A stretch of 59,448 bases of DNA from Methanofastidiosum sp. (GTDB taxonomy: Archaea; Methanobacteriota_B; Thermococci; Methanofastidiosales; Methanofastidiosaceae). The notes beneath the pieces are model-generated. The model was given only the letters and a program-made list of their open reading frames with translations. It was not told where the DNA came from and did not search any database. The stretch is taken from positions 1 to 59,448 of the forward strand of contig DAOSDU010000010.1 in the NCBI GenBank assembly GCA_035362715.1. Direction: 5' to 3'. Below, piece by piece: positions 7,967 to 15,977 of the stretch (its first letter is position 1; every line of letters begins with the position of its first letter). The position numbers and the translations under genes are program-made.

Positions 7967-8422
7967 ATGATCAGAGTAAAAAAGAAGAGTACAAAAATGA
8001 GAGGATTTAGAACATGTGGCGGTGGCTGCTCTAAGAAAAGAAGAGGTTCAGGTCATAGGGGTGGAAGAGGACTTGCTGGAAGCGGTAAGAAAAAGAAAAC
8101 TAAATGGACAAGAACAATAATTACAATGCCCGGCCACATTGGAGCATACGGATTTTCTAGAGATTCTTATTTAAGAAAAGATCCATCATTCATAAATGTT
8201 GGAGCTATCGAAGAAAAGCTCAACTCTTTAATCGATAAAAACATTGCCGAAAAGAAGGATGGAAAAATATACGTTGATGTTTCAAAACTAGGCGTTAAAA
8301 AAGTATGCGGAAAAGGAAACGTTAAAGGAGTTTATGTTATAACAGCAAACGAATTCTCTAAAAAGGCAGAGGAAAAAATCTTATCTGCCGGAGGAGAAGC
8401 TGTAATTACAGGTGACAATTAA
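7967..8422 (+). CDS. rpl15: Large ribosomal subunit protein uL15
   Basis: A 151-residue uL15 with the glycine- and arginine-rich N-terminal arm (RTCGGGCSKKRRGSGHRGGR) that threads into 23S rRNA, and a globular C-terminus ending FSKKAEEKILSAGGEAVI. Its stop overlaps the ATG of secY, so the ribosomal operon also drives the translocon gene. Confidence 0.95.
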   Translation: MIRVKKKSTKMRGFRTCGGGCSKKRRGSGHRGGRGLAGSGKKKKTKWTRTIITMPGHIGAYGFSRDSYLRKDPSFINVGAIEEKLNSLIDKNIAEKKDGKIYVDVSKLGVKKVCGKGNVKGVYVITANEFSKKAEEKILSAGGEAVITGDN

Positions 8423-9795
8423 TGGCGGCCATTGAAGGATTTCAGCAAAGTATATTTAGATTTTTACCTGAGGTTACATTACCTAAAAAGCGTATTAATC
8501 TAAAGAATAGGCTTATCTGGAGTGGATTGATGTTATTCATCTACTTTATACTTGCTGAGGTACCTGTCTATGGGATAACTGGAAGCCAGATTGATTATTT
8601 TGCAGGCCTTAGGGCCATTATGGCAGGAGAAAACGGCTCGATTCTAACCTTAGGTATAGGGCCAGTTGTTACCGCAGGAATTATAATGCAATTGCTAGCA
8701 GGGTCAGAAATTATAAAATTTGATCTTTCATCTCCTAAAGGAAAAGCAACTTTTCAAGGCACTCAAAAAATTCTAGCAATTTTTCTATGTTTTTTTGAAG
8801 CCGCAATATGGATATTAGGTGGTGCATTCGGTAGGCCTGAGAGTTCATTTTTGATAGGATTTATGGTAGTACAACTTGCTATAGGTGGACTTTTGGTATT
8901 AATGATGGACGAAGTTGTCACAAAGTGGGGATTTGGTTCTGGTATTTCTTTATTCATTGCAGCAAATGTTTCTCAGAGAATATTGTGGGAAGCATTCAGC
9001 TTTGCCAAGTCGCCGATAAATCCTGATGAGTTTATCGGGGCCATACCTGCATTTATAAAATCATTTATAGACGGGCAACCTGTTTGGATTAGAGGGGGCC
9101 TGCTTCCTGATATAACTCAAGTGTTCTTCACTCTAGTTGTATTCGCAATTGTAGTATACGCCGAAGGTATGAGATTAGAAATACCTTTATCATATGGTAA
9201 GTTCCGAGGAGCAAGAGGGAGATACCCAATAAAGTTCTTATACGCTTCTAACATTCCTGTCATTCTTGCAGCAGCATTATTTGCAAATGTTCAACTATTT
9301 GCTAGAATTTTAACTAGCAGAGGAATCAATTGGCTAGGAACATTTAATGAATTTGGGGGTCCAAAGAGTGGATTAATCTATTATCTGACCCCTCCTCAAA
9401 GCATTGAAATCTTAATTAATGAACCATTGAGGGCATTAATATATTTGCCAATATTCATAGGACTATGTGCTATGTTTGCAGTTCTTTGGATTGATCTAAC
9501 TGGTATGGGTCCAAGAGAAGTTGCCAAAAAACTTCAGGGCTCGGGAATGCAAATACCCGGATTTAGAAGGGACATTAGGATATTAGAAAAAGTTCTTGAC
9601 CGGTATATACCTCCAATCACCTTAATGGGGGGAATATTTGTTGGACTTCTTGCAGCATTTGCTGATTTCACAGGCGCTCTTGGTACCGGTACAGGAATTC
9701 TTTTAACAGTAGGTATAGTCTATAGAATGTACGAGGAACTAGCAAAGGAACAAATGGGTGAAATGATGCCCGCATTCAGGCAATTTTTAGGATAG
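8422..9795 (+). CDS. secY: Preprotein translocase subunit SecY
   Basis: A 457-residue multi-spanning membrane protein of the SecY/Sec61 alpha family with about ten transmembrane segments. Recognisable parts are the N-terminal PEVTLPKKRINLKNRLIWSG, the plug region after TM1 and TM2 (GSILTLGIGPVVTAGIIMQL), the cytoplasmic loop ARGRYPIKFLYASNIPVILA and the C-terminal GTGILLTVGIVYRMYEELAK. It forms the protein-conducting channel with SecE and SecG. It directly follows uL15. The adenylate kinase gene that often follows secY in other Euryarchaeota is absent here. Confidence 0.97.
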   Translation: MAAIEGFQQSIFRFLPEVTLPKKRINLKNRLIWSGLMLFIYFILAEVPVYGITGSQIDYFAGLRAIMAGENGSILTLGIGPVVTAGIIMQLLAGSEIIKFDLSSPKGKATFQGTQKILAIFLCFFEAAIWILGGAFGRPESSFLIGFMVVQLAIGGLLVLMMDEVVTKWGFGSGISLFIAANVSQRILWEAFSFAKSPINPDEFIGAIPAFIKSFIDGQPVWIRGGLLPDITQVFFTLVVFAIVVYAEGMRLEIPLSYGKFRGARGRYPIKFLYASNIPVILAAALFANVQLFARILTSRGINWLGTFNEFGGPKSGLIYYLTPPQSIEILINEPLRALIYLPIFIGLCAMFAVLWIDLTGMGPREVAKKLQGSGMQIPGFRRDIRILEKVLDRYIPPITLMGGIFVGLLAAFADFTGALGTGTGILLTVGIVYRMYEELAKEQMGEMMPAFRQFLG

Positions 9796-9804
9796 GTGGA
9801 AATA

Positions 9805-10359
9805 ATGAGTATATATGATGCCATATTAGAACCCATATATAGGGCGTTGGACGTAGCATTTGGATGGCTATTTGCCTATGGTTCAATGTACGCTATCTTA
9901 GGGGTAGCTATAGTAATAGGAACCACCCTAACAGTAGTTCAGGCGCTTCTTGTAGACCAAAAGGAACTCAAAATGATGAGGGATGAAACTACATCATTTC
10001 AGAAAGAAATGCTTAATGCACAGAAGTCAAACGATAAGAACAAAATAAAAAAACTTCAAAAAAGGAAAGGTAGAATTGACGAAATGCAAAAAAAACTAAT
10101 GACAATGTCATTTAAACCCTTATATATAACTATGATTCCGATATTTATCTTCTTTTCCTGGCTTAGACAATCTCCTGCTGCAGATATTGTAGATCCTGTA
10201 GTTGTAAAACTACCTTTTGATACACTTCTTGTGCAGCTGTTTCACAGGAGTAGTCCAGCTGAATTACAGACTGGTGATTGGCTAGGCTGGCTTGGATGGT
10301 ATATATTTTCAAGTTCAGTAGTATCAAATATACTTAGAAAGATAATGGGAATGGCTTAG
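9805..10359 (+). CDS. EMC3/Oxa1-like membrane protein insertase (DUF106 family)
   Basis: A 184-residue membrane protein of the archaeal DUF106 family, now placed in the Oxa1/YidC/EMC3 superfamily. It has an N-terminal transmembrane helix (around residues 20-45) and a charged cytoplasmic coiled-coil hairpin (KELKMMRDETTSFQKEMLNA through the KIKKLQKRKGRIDE region). Two more membrane helices follow (KPLYITMIPIFIFFSWLR and the C-terminal WLGWYIFSSSVVSNILRKIM). It probably helps insert membrane proteins together with the adjacent SecY. ATG 9805 is chosen over GTG 9796 because the GGTG at 9795-9798 then acts as the ribosome binding site. Confidence 0.9.
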   Translation: MSIYDAILEPIYRALDVAFGWLFAYGSMYAILGVAIVIGTTLTVVQALLVDQKELKMMRDETTSFQKEMLNAQKSNDKNKIKKLQKRKGRIDEMQKKLMTMSFKPLYITMIPIFIFFSWLRQSPAADIVDPVVVKLPFDTLLVQLFHRSSPAELQTGDWLGWLGWYIFSSSVVSNILRKIMGMA

Positions 10360-10371
10360 AGGTGAGAAATT

Positions 10372-10647
10372 ATGCCGAGACCGATGTATAGATCAAGATC
10401 TTTAAAAAGAAAAAAAGTGAGAACCCCCTCTGGAAAAGTAGTAACACATTACAGAGAAAAGAGAACTGGAACGCCTCACTGTGGTGAGTGTGGAGCTATT
10501 CTTGGCGGAGTACCACGAGGTTTGAGATCTTACGAAATGCGAAGATTATCAAAAACTAAAAAGAGACCAGAGCGGAAATTTGGAGGAGTTCTCTGTCCTG
10601 CTTGCACAAGTGACCTAATTAAAAAGGACGTAAGAGGACAACTTTAA
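10372..10647 (+). CDS. rpl34e: Large ribosomal subunit protein eL34
   Basis: A 91-residue basic protein with two zinc-binding CxxC pairs (HCGECGAILGGVPRG and VLCPACTSDLI) and the N-terminal RPMYRSRSLKRKKVRTPSGK typical of eL34. It is an archaeal/eukaryotic protein of the large subunit. The stop overlaps the ATG of the CMP kinase gene, which is the same pairing seen in many Euryarchaeota. Confidence 0.95.
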   Translation: MPRPMYRSRSLKRKKVRTPSGKVVTHYREKRTGTPHCGECGAILGGVPRGLRSYEMRRLSKTKKRPERKFGGVLCPACTSDLIKKDVRGQL

Positions 10648-11189
10648 TGCGTGTGACTATCGGAGGGCCCCCTGGTAGTGGTAAAACAACTGTAGCAAAA
10701 ATTGTTTCATCAGAGCTTCGATATGTTCACATCTACACTGGGGATATTTTTAGGAATCTTGCTAAAGAAAGAGGTATGTCTCTTGGGGATTTTTCTAGAT
10801 TAGCTGAGAAAGATCACTCAATTGACATTGAAGTAGATCGAAGACAGAAGGAATTAGGAAATAAGGATAATATAATACTTGAAGGGAGAATGGCAAGATT
10901 TATGATCGTGCCTGATTTGAGTGTTTGGATTACCGCTCCTTTTGAAGAGAGGGTAAGACGAATATCTCAAAGGGAAAATCTCTCTTATGATGTGGTATTT
11001 AAAGATACGGAAAAAAGAGAAAAAAGTGAGATAAGTAGATATAAAAAGATTTATAATGTGGATATATCTAATCTGGCTTCATATGATCTTGTGATTAACT
11101 CACTCATATTGAGCGCTGAAGGAGTAAGCCAGATCATAATTGCGGCCATAAATAACATATCACCGGTACCAAAGGGCGACCGGGTATAA
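10647..11189 (+). CDS. cmk: Cytidylate kinase, archaeal type
   Basis: A 180-residue P-loop kinase that phosphorylates CMP/dCMP. The Walker A motif GGPPGSGKTT is at residues 7-16, followed by the nucleotide-binding segment YTGDIFRNLAKERGMSLGDF and the lid-associated arginines (APFEERVRRISQRE). The archaeal form is shorter than bacterial Cmk. It sits between eL34 and eL14, its standard place in euryarchaeal ribosomal operons. Confidence 0.93.
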   Translation: MRVTIGGPPGSGKTTVAKIVSSELRYVHIYTGDIFRNLAKERGMSLGDFSRLAEKDHSIDIEVDRRQKELGNKDNIILEGRMARFMIVPDLSVWITAPFEERVRRISQRENLSYDVVFKDTEKREKSEISRYKKIYNVDISNLASYDLVINSLILSAEGVSQIIIAAINNISPVPKGDRV

Positions 11190-11204
11190 ATTGGAGGTGA
11201 CTTA

Positions 11205-11459
11205 ATGGCAATGGAAGTAGGAAGAGTTTGTACAAAACTTTTAGGAAGAGAAGCAGATAAGAACTGCGTTATTGTGGAAATTGTAAACAAAAATTTTGTT
11301 GTTGTTTCCGGACCAAAGGAGTTAACAGGCGTTAAGAGGAGAAGATGCAATATAAAACATCTTGAGCCTTGGGGCGTAAAAATTAATGTTGAAAAAGGCG
11401 CGTCTGACGATACCCTTAAGGAGGCCATACAAAAGGCCAAGGTAGAGGGGTACAGTTGA
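11205..11459 (+). CDS. rpl14e: Large ribosomal subunit protein eL14
   Basis: An 84-residue eL14 with the KOW-like barrel MEVGRVCTKLLGREADKNCV and the conserved VKRRRCNIKHLEPW segment. It is found only in archaea and eukaryotes. GGAGGTGA at 11192-11199 is a full-strength ribosome binding site for ATG 11205. The stop overlaps the TTG start of Cbf5. Confidence 0.94.
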   Translation: MAMEVGRVCTKLLGREADKNCVIVEIVNKNFVVVSGPKELTGVKRRRCNIKHLEPWGVKINVEKGASDDTLKEAIQKAKVEGYS

Positions 11460-12427
11460 ACGGGTCCGATGGAGACATATTATACAAATCAAAGGACAAG
11501 ACAAGTTCTAGGTATGGAAAAAGACCAGAAGACCGAAATCTAAATGAACTTTTGCAAAAGGGGATTGTCAATATAGATAAACCTAGGGGACCTACCTCGC
11601 ATGAGGTTACTTCTTGGGTAAAGAAAATTCTTGGCATATCCAAAGCGGGTCATTCAGGAACACTTGATCCTAACGTTTCAGGAGTATTACCTGTGACACT
11701 TGGGAAGGCAACAAAACTTGTAAAACTTTTAATGACCTCTAATAAGGAATATATTTGCACACTTCATCTTCAAAAGGACGTTCCAAAAAATGATCTTATG
11801 AGAGTATTAAAAGAATACGAGGGGGTTCTATATCAGAAACCACCCGTTAAAAGTGCCGTCAAGAGAAGGGTTAGAAATAGGAGAATTCATTATCTAACGC
11901 CGATTGAGATAGAAAAAAAAGACGTGCTCATGAGAGTTGGTTGTGACGCTGGAACTTACATAAGAAAGCTTTGTTATGACATGGGGCTCTCATTGGGATG
12001 TGGAGCAAGCATGGAAGAACTCAGAAGGACTAAAACGGGAGTGTTTGGAGAGGAATCTACAATAAGACTCCAAGATCTTCTCGATGCAAAAGTTTTCTCC
12101 ATAGAAGAAAATAACGAGGACATCCTGAAGAAGTGTATAGTGCCTTATGAAATTGTACTTGAACCATTAAAAAAGATTTGGATTAAGGATACTGCAGTGG
12201 AAGCACTATGCCAAGGGGCAATGCTTACTGCTCCTGGAGTATCTAAGCTTCAAAGTGGGATCTCAAAAGGAGATACAGTCGCTATACTCTCACTTAAAAA
12301 TGAAGCTATTGCAGTTTCAGAGGCTGAAATGACTTCAGAAGAAGCATTAAAAAAAGACAAAGACATTGTTGCAAAACCCTTAACAGTGCTCATGGAAACA
12401 GGAACCTATCCAAGGACGTGGAACTAA
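11456..12427 (+). CDS. cbf5: tRNA/rRNA pseudouridine synthase Cbf5 (TruB family, with PUA domain)
   Basis: A 323-residue homologue of Cbf5/dyskerin. The catalytic aspartate is D71 in GHSGTLDPNVSGVLPV. Conserved TruB motifs follow (YICTLHLQKD and GTYIRKLCYDMGLSLGCGA). The last ~85 residues (from about KKIWIKDTAVEALCQGA) form a PUA RNA-binding domain. It modifies rRNA as the catalytic subunit of archaeal H/ACA RNPs and can modify U55 in tRNA. The start is a TTG overlapping the eL14 stop, with GAGGGG just upstream; no in-frame ATG lies near. eL14-Cbf5 adjacency is common in Euryarchaeota. Confidence 0.93.
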   Translation: MNGSDGDILYKSKDKTSSRYGKRPEDRNLNELLQKGIVNIDKPRGPTSHEVTSWVKKILGISKAGHSGTLDPNVSGVLPVTLGKATKLVKLLMTSNKEYICTLHLQKDVPKNDLMRVLKEYEGVLYQKPPVKSAVKRRVRNRRIHYLTPIEIEKKDVLMRVGCDAGTYIRKLCYDMGLSLGCGASMEELRRTKTGVFGEESTIRLQDLLDAKVFSIEENNEDILKKCIVPYEIVLEPLKKIWIKDTAVEALCQGAMLTAPGVSKLQSGISKGDTVAILSLKNEAIAVSEAEMTSEEALKKDKDIVAKPLTVLMETGTYPRTWN

Positions 12428-12997
12428 ATGCCGCACTATTACTCTGAAGATGTAACAGCACCATTGAAAATAGCAAGAATTTCAGAGATGATACTGGGTA
12501 AAATGTATCAATTTGACATAGCACCAGGCGTATTTTCTTCAAAGAGAGTAGATAAAGGTACTATGGCCTTATGCGAACTAATGGACTTGGACAAAAGTCA
12601 CAAAGTACTTGATATGGGATGTGGATATGGAGTAATAGGGATTGTTGCATCTTCCTATGTTTCGGAAGTTCATATGAGAGACATAAATAAAAGAGCCGTC
12701 TATCTCACAAAAAGGAATATAAAGCTCAATAATATAAAGAACGCATCAGCAAGTCAAGGAAACCTTTATGAAGACCTTGATAAGTTTAATGTTATATTGA
12801 CAAATCCACCGGTATCATCGGGGATGGACCTAGTTGGGCTTATGATAGACGAAGCACCAAAACATTTATATGAAGGTGGAAATCTACAACTTGTAATACG
12901 AAAAGGCGTAAATATTATAAAAGAGAGATTAGAAAAAAGCTTTGAAAAGGTGAATATAAAGAAGAAATATGGGTATAATATTATATTTGCTTCATAG
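12428..12997 (+). CDS. Class I SAM-dependent methyltransferase, RsmC-like
   Basis: A 189-residue Rossmann-fold methyltransferase. The SAM-binding motif is LDMGCGYGVIG at about residues 61-71 and the catalytic motif is NPPV at 126-129. NPP(Y/F/W/V) is typical of enzymes that methylate an exocyclic amino group, as in the RsmC/RlmG rRNA guanine-N2 methyltransferases. It starts the base after the Cbf5 stop, so the two are probably cotranslated and may act on the same RNA. Target base unknown. The last base of its TAG stop is also the first base of the tRNA-Ser gene. Confidence 0.85.
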   Translation: MPHYYSEDVTAPLKIARISEMILGKMYQFDIAPGVFSSKRVDKGTMALCELMDLDKSHKVLDMGCGYGVIGIVASSYVSEVHMRDINKRAVYLTKRNIKLNNIKNASASQGNLYEDLDKFNVILTNPPVSSGMDLVGLMIDEAPKHLYEGGNLQLVIRKGVNIIKERLEKSFEKVNIKKKYGYNIIFAS

Positions 12998-13081
12998 CCG
13001 GGGTTGCTGAGCTTGGTACGGCGCGGGCCTGGAAAGCCCGTTCTCCTCTGGAGTGCATGGGTTCAAATCCCATCCCCGGCG
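12997..13081 (+). tRNA. tRNA-Ser (anticodon GGA)
   Basis: An 85-base type II tRNA. The acceptor stem pairs GCCGGGG (12997-13003) with CCCCGGC (13074-13080), with discriminator G at 13081 as expected for serine. The anticodon stem CGGGC/GCCCG encloses loop CTGGAAA, giving anticodon GGA. A long variable arm (CTCC/GGAG) and a T arm ATGGG-TTCAAAT-CCCAT complete it. No CCA is encoded and no intron is seen. It lies inside the ribosomal operon: it shares its first base with the preceding stop codon and ends five bases before the uS13 ribosome binding site. Confidence 0.96.
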
Positions 13082-13094
13082 CTATGGTGATTAT

Positions 13095-13550
13095 ATGGAT
13101 GAAGAAGTAAAAGGTATTGTTCGTGTACTAGGTACAAACATAATGGGAAACGACATCTTTGAAGTTGGTGTATTGAAAATAAGAGGTGTCGGACCAGTTA
13201 TGGCTAGGGCTGTAGCCCAAGTGGCAGGTATATCTCCCAAAACTAAGGTAGGAAATATACCACCAGAAAAAATAAAGATAATTGAGACGATAATTGAGAA
13301 TCCTATAAATAATGGTATTCCCGTATGGCTTGTAAATAGGAGAAAGGATTATGAGACCGGCGAGAATGTTCATGTCGTTGGACCAAAATTATTAATGTCA
13401 TTGAGGGAAGACCTAAACAGGATGAAAAAGATGAAGAGTTACAAGGGTGTCAGGCATCAACTTGGGCTTCCTGTGAGAGGACAAAGAACAAAATCCTCTT
13501 TTAGAAAAGGAACCTCATTAGGCGTCCAGAGAAAGAAAGCTACAAGGTGA
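13095..13550 (+). CDS. rps13: Small ribosomal subunit protein uS13
   Basis: A 151-residue uS13 with the helix-two-turns-helix region KIRGVGPVMARAVAQVAGIS and the C-terminal basic tail (KSYKGVRHQLGLPVRGQRTK) that reaches the P-site tRNA. The open frame runs back into the tRNA-Ser, but ATG 13095 follows a GGTGA element at 13086-13090 and gives the family's normal N-terminus. The message must be released by RNase P and tRNase Z cleavage of the upstream tRNA or read through it. Confidence 0.95.
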   Translation: MDEEVKGIVRVLGTNIMGNDIFEVGVLKIRGVGPVMARAVAQVAGISPKTKVGNIPPEKIKIIETIIENPINNGIPVWLVNRRKDYETGENVHVVGPKLLMSLREDLNRMKKMKSYKGVRHQLGLPVRGQRTKSSFRKGTSLGVQRKKATR

Positions 13551-13555
13551 TTTAA

Positions 13556-14092
13556 GTGGGAGATCCAAAAAAAATCAGACGTAAATATGATAAACCATCA
13601 CATCCATGGCAAAAAGATAGAATTGATTCTGAAAACGTATTGATGAAAAAATACGGACTTGCCAATAAAAAAGAGATATGGAAAGCTTTGAGTTTTCTTA
13701 GAAATGTAAGAAGGCAGGCAAGAGCATTATTGGCTAGTCATGATGAAGCGTCAAAAAGGCAGACTACTGACCTTATAACAATGCTTCAGAAGTATGGTAT
13801 ATTGAAAGAAGAGTCAACATTAGAAGAAGTATTGACATTGTCTTTAGAAGATATTCTTGACAGAAGATTACAATCACTTGTACTAAGGAAAGGACTAGCA
13901 AAAACACCAAAACAGGCGAGACAGTTTATAGTTCATAAACATATCATGTTAAACGGTGCCAAAGTATCAATTCCAAGCTATTTAGTTCCTAAAGCAATTG
14001 AAAATTCAATTGGATATGCAGTTAGATCATCATTAAATGATCCAAGTCATCCAGAAGTTCCGAAAAAAACAGTAATTGAGGAGGGTAATTAA
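13556..14092 (+). CDS. rps4: Small ribosomal subunit protein uS4
   Basis: A 178-residue archaeal uS4. It starts with GTG 13556 after GGTGA at 13546-13550. The N-terminal KKIRRKYDKPSHPWQKDRID and the S4 RNA-binding domain (RRLQSLVLRKGLAKTPKQAR then QFIVHKHIMLNGAKV) are clear. uS4 nucleates 30S assembly on the 5' domain of 16S rRNA. The order uS13-uS4-uS11-Rpo3 is the archaeal alpha-operon arrangement. Confidence 0.95.
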   Translation: MGDPKKIRRKYDKPSHPWQKDRIDSENVLMKKYGLANKKEIWKALSFLRNVRRQARALLASHDEASKRQTTDLITMLQKYGILKEESTLEEVLTLSLEDILDRRLQSLVLRKGLAKTPKQARQFIVHKHIMLNGAKVSIPSYLVPKAIENSIGYAVRSSLNDPSHPEVPKKTVIEEGN

Positions 14093-14488
14093 ATGCCAAA
14101 AGAAGGGGGAAGATGGGGAGTAGCCCACATATACGCTTCGTATAACAATACTCTTATTCACATCACCGATTTAACAGGTGCTGAAACTATAAGCAGAGTT
14201 ACAGGTGGAATGATAGTAAAAACTGGAAAAGATGAATCCTCTCCTTATGCTGCAATGAAAGCAGCAGCAAAGGCAGCTGAAGAGGCTATAGAGAAAGGTG
14301 TAGTAGCAGTTCACATTAAGGTTAGAGCTCCAGGAGGAAACAAGGCAAAGACTCCGGGGAGAGGGGCCCAAGCAACTATCAGAGCACTTACTAGAGCAGG
14401 GTTAAGAATTGGTAAAATTGAGGATGCTACGCCTATACCCCATGACGGTACAAGAGCCAAAGGGGGCAAGAGAGGTAGAAGAGTATAA
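14093..14488 (+). CDS. rps11: Small ribosomal subunit protein uS11
   Basis: A 131-residue uS11 with the motifs VAHIYASYNNTLIHITDLTG and KTPGRGAQATIRALTRAG, ending in the archaeal/eukaryotic basic tail (PHDGTRAKGGKRGRRV). uS11 sits on the 30S platform near the mRNA exit. It starts immediately after the uS4 stop with GGAGG at 14080-14084. Its stop overlaps the ATG of rpoD. Confidence 0.96.
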   Translation: MPKEGGRWGVAHIYASYNNTLIHITDLTGAETISRVTGGMIVKTGKDESSPYAAMKAAAKAAEEAIEKGVVAVHIKVRAPGGNKAKTPGRGAQATIRALTRAGLRIGKIEDATPIPHDGTRAKGGKRGRRV

Positions 14489-15273
14489 TGGAAATAGAAA
14501 TTTTCAAAAAAGACGATAGAGAATTAAGATTTTTGGTCAGAGGAGTTTCTGTACCATTAGTTAATGCATTGAGGCGTATATTTATTTCAGAAATGCCCTC
14601 TATGGCGGTTGACTATCTTAAATTTTATAAAAATAATTCTCCAGTTTTTGATGAAATAATAGCCCATAGAGTTGGTTTAATCCCTTTAAACAATGCATCT
14701 GAAATTTACATAACTCCCGAGAAATGCGGATGTAAAGAGGGATGCGAAAAATGCTCAGTTACTTTATCTCTTCATAAATCAGGACCATGTACTGTTTACT
14801 CAAGGGATTTGGTATCTGGGGATCCGGATATTTATCCAATGCTTGAAGATATCCCAATTACTAAACTTGGGGAAGGTCAGGAATTAAAGTTTGATGCATT
14901 TGCTAGAATTGGAACTGCAGAGGATCATGCTAAATGGCAAATAGCCAATGCCGCATACAAATATGTTCCTAAAATTGAATTTAACTTAGATAAATGTGAC
15001 TTTTGTGAAGAATGCGTTCCTAAATGTCCTAAAGAGATTCTTTATAAAGAAAAAGACCAAATTAAAGTAAAAGATATTTACGAATGTACTATGTGTAGGG
15101 CTTGCGAAGAAGCCTGTGAGCAAAACGTAATTAAAATATCTTATGAGAATGACGCATTTATATTCTTTGTTGAATCTTATGAGAATATGAAAGTCAATGA
15201 TTTAGTTTCAGAAGCTTTGGGCATGCTGTCCACAAAATTGGACAATTTAAAAAATCTCGTTGAAACCATTTGA
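14488..15273 (+). CDS. rpoD: DNA-directed RNA polymerase subunit Rpo3/D with two [4Fe-4S] motifs
   Basis: A 261-residue alpha-like RNA polymerase subunit. The dimerisation region is VPLVNALRRIFISEMPSMAV at residues 22-41. Domain 3 holds two complete ferredoxin-type motifs: C170, C173, C176, C180 and C200, C203, C206, C210. A further Cys-rich loop (C80, C82, C86, C89) lies in the archaeal insert. Subunit D pairs with L to start polymerase assembly. Some archaea keep both clusters, some one, some none; both look intact here, which fits a strict anaerobe. The genes that usually follow (uL18-like eL18, uL13, uS9) are absent. Confidence 0.95.
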   Translation: MEIEIFKKDDRELRFLVRGVSVPLVNALRRIFISEMPSMAVDYLKFYKNNSPVFDEIIAHRVGLIPLNNASEIYITPEKCGCKEGCEKCSVTLSLHKSGPCTVYSRDLVSGDPDIYPMLEDIPITKLGEGQELKFDAFARIGTAEDHAKWQIANAAYKYVPKIEFNLDKCDFCEECVPKCPKEILYKEKDQIKVKDIYECTMCRACEEACEQNVIKISYENDAFIFFVESYENMKVNDLVSEALGMLSTKLDNLKNLVETI

Positions 15274-15276
15274 AGC

Positions 15277-15361
<85 letters not shown>

Positions 15362-15694
15362 CTTTTTTATAAACAAAATGCGATAATAATCTCTTCTAGG
15401 CTAAAAATGACATTTGTTGAACTAAAATAATTAGGATATTATCCGAAACTACAGTTTTGTGATTCTTAGGATTTTTTTAAATTTTAGGGATAAGAAACTT
15501 TAATTTGTTATTAATTTTTACTTTCTTTGATAATTTTCATCAAATATTAGGGATAGGAAACTATTTTCAGTATTCCTCCATTTGCCGATATTGATTAATA
15601 TTTTTTATACAATCAACGAAAAGTTTATATATTAAACAACATATCATAATATGTGATTATGTATTATGTGGCATAATTACTGGAGTTGAAGATA
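15362..15694. other. Repeat-rich intergenic region without a recognisable gene
   Basis: A 333-base AT-rich stretch with no plausible coding region on either strand. It holds several repeated elements. TATCCGAAACTA is at 15440-15451. Two near-identical 16-mers, TTAGGGATAAGAAACT and TTAGGGATAGGAAACT, are at 15484-15499 and 15547-15562, 63 bases apart. An inverted repeat ACATAT-CATA-ATATGT is at 15639-15654. Three same-strand GAAACT hexamers in this short span are more than base composition would suggest. This looks like a long regulatory region for the small gene that follows, but a non-coding RNA cannot be excluded. Confidence 0.55.
15624..15654 (+). promoter_or_regulatory. TATA box plus downstream inverted repeat (possible operator)
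   Basis: A TATA-like element TTTATATATT at 15624-15633 lies about 62-71 bases before the ATG at 15695. Immediately downstream, an inverted repeat ACATAT-CATA-ATATGT (15639-15654) covers the expected transcription start area, a typical repressor position in archaea. A GGAG at 15682-15685 would be the ribosome binding site. Confidence 0.5.
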
Positions 15695-15892
15695 ATGGGA
15701 ACAGAAAAAACTTATTTAGATCTCCTGGAAATTATAAGAGAAGAAATGGGCGATGCTAAGAGCAATCCTGCAACGCGCAAAACTATAGACTCAGCTTTGG
15801 CAGAAATTTCCACGAAATATGGGGTTGCGGCTGCAAACAAAACATTCGATGCTTGCAAGCTAGAATCTTGCGGTATTTCAAGACCAAAATAA
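15695..15892 (+). CDS. Small protein of unknown function with a C-terminal Cys pair
   Basis: A 65-residue protein starting at ATG 15695, nine bases after a GGAG; an in-frame TTG at 15686 is the alternative. I do not recognise a family. The first 45 residues look like two or three helices (EKTYLDLLEIIREEMG, TIDSALAEISTKYGVAAANK). Two cysteines lie near the end (CKLESC). Clear ribosome binding site, TATA box and bounded reading frame support a real gene. It stands alone between the ribosomal operon and a convergent surface-protein gene. The upstream region shares a 12-base element with the metal cluster near 45.5 kb, which could hint at a related signal. Confidence 0.65.
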   Translation: MGTEKTYLDLLEIIREEMGDAKSNPATRKTIDSALAEISTKYGVAAANKTFDACKLESCGISRPK

Positions 15893-15977
15893 TAGTTTCT
15901 AAATATTTTCTTTATTATTCTTTTTCTATTCTTAAACCACTTAAAAATATTTCTGGCATATATACGCCTTAATAATT

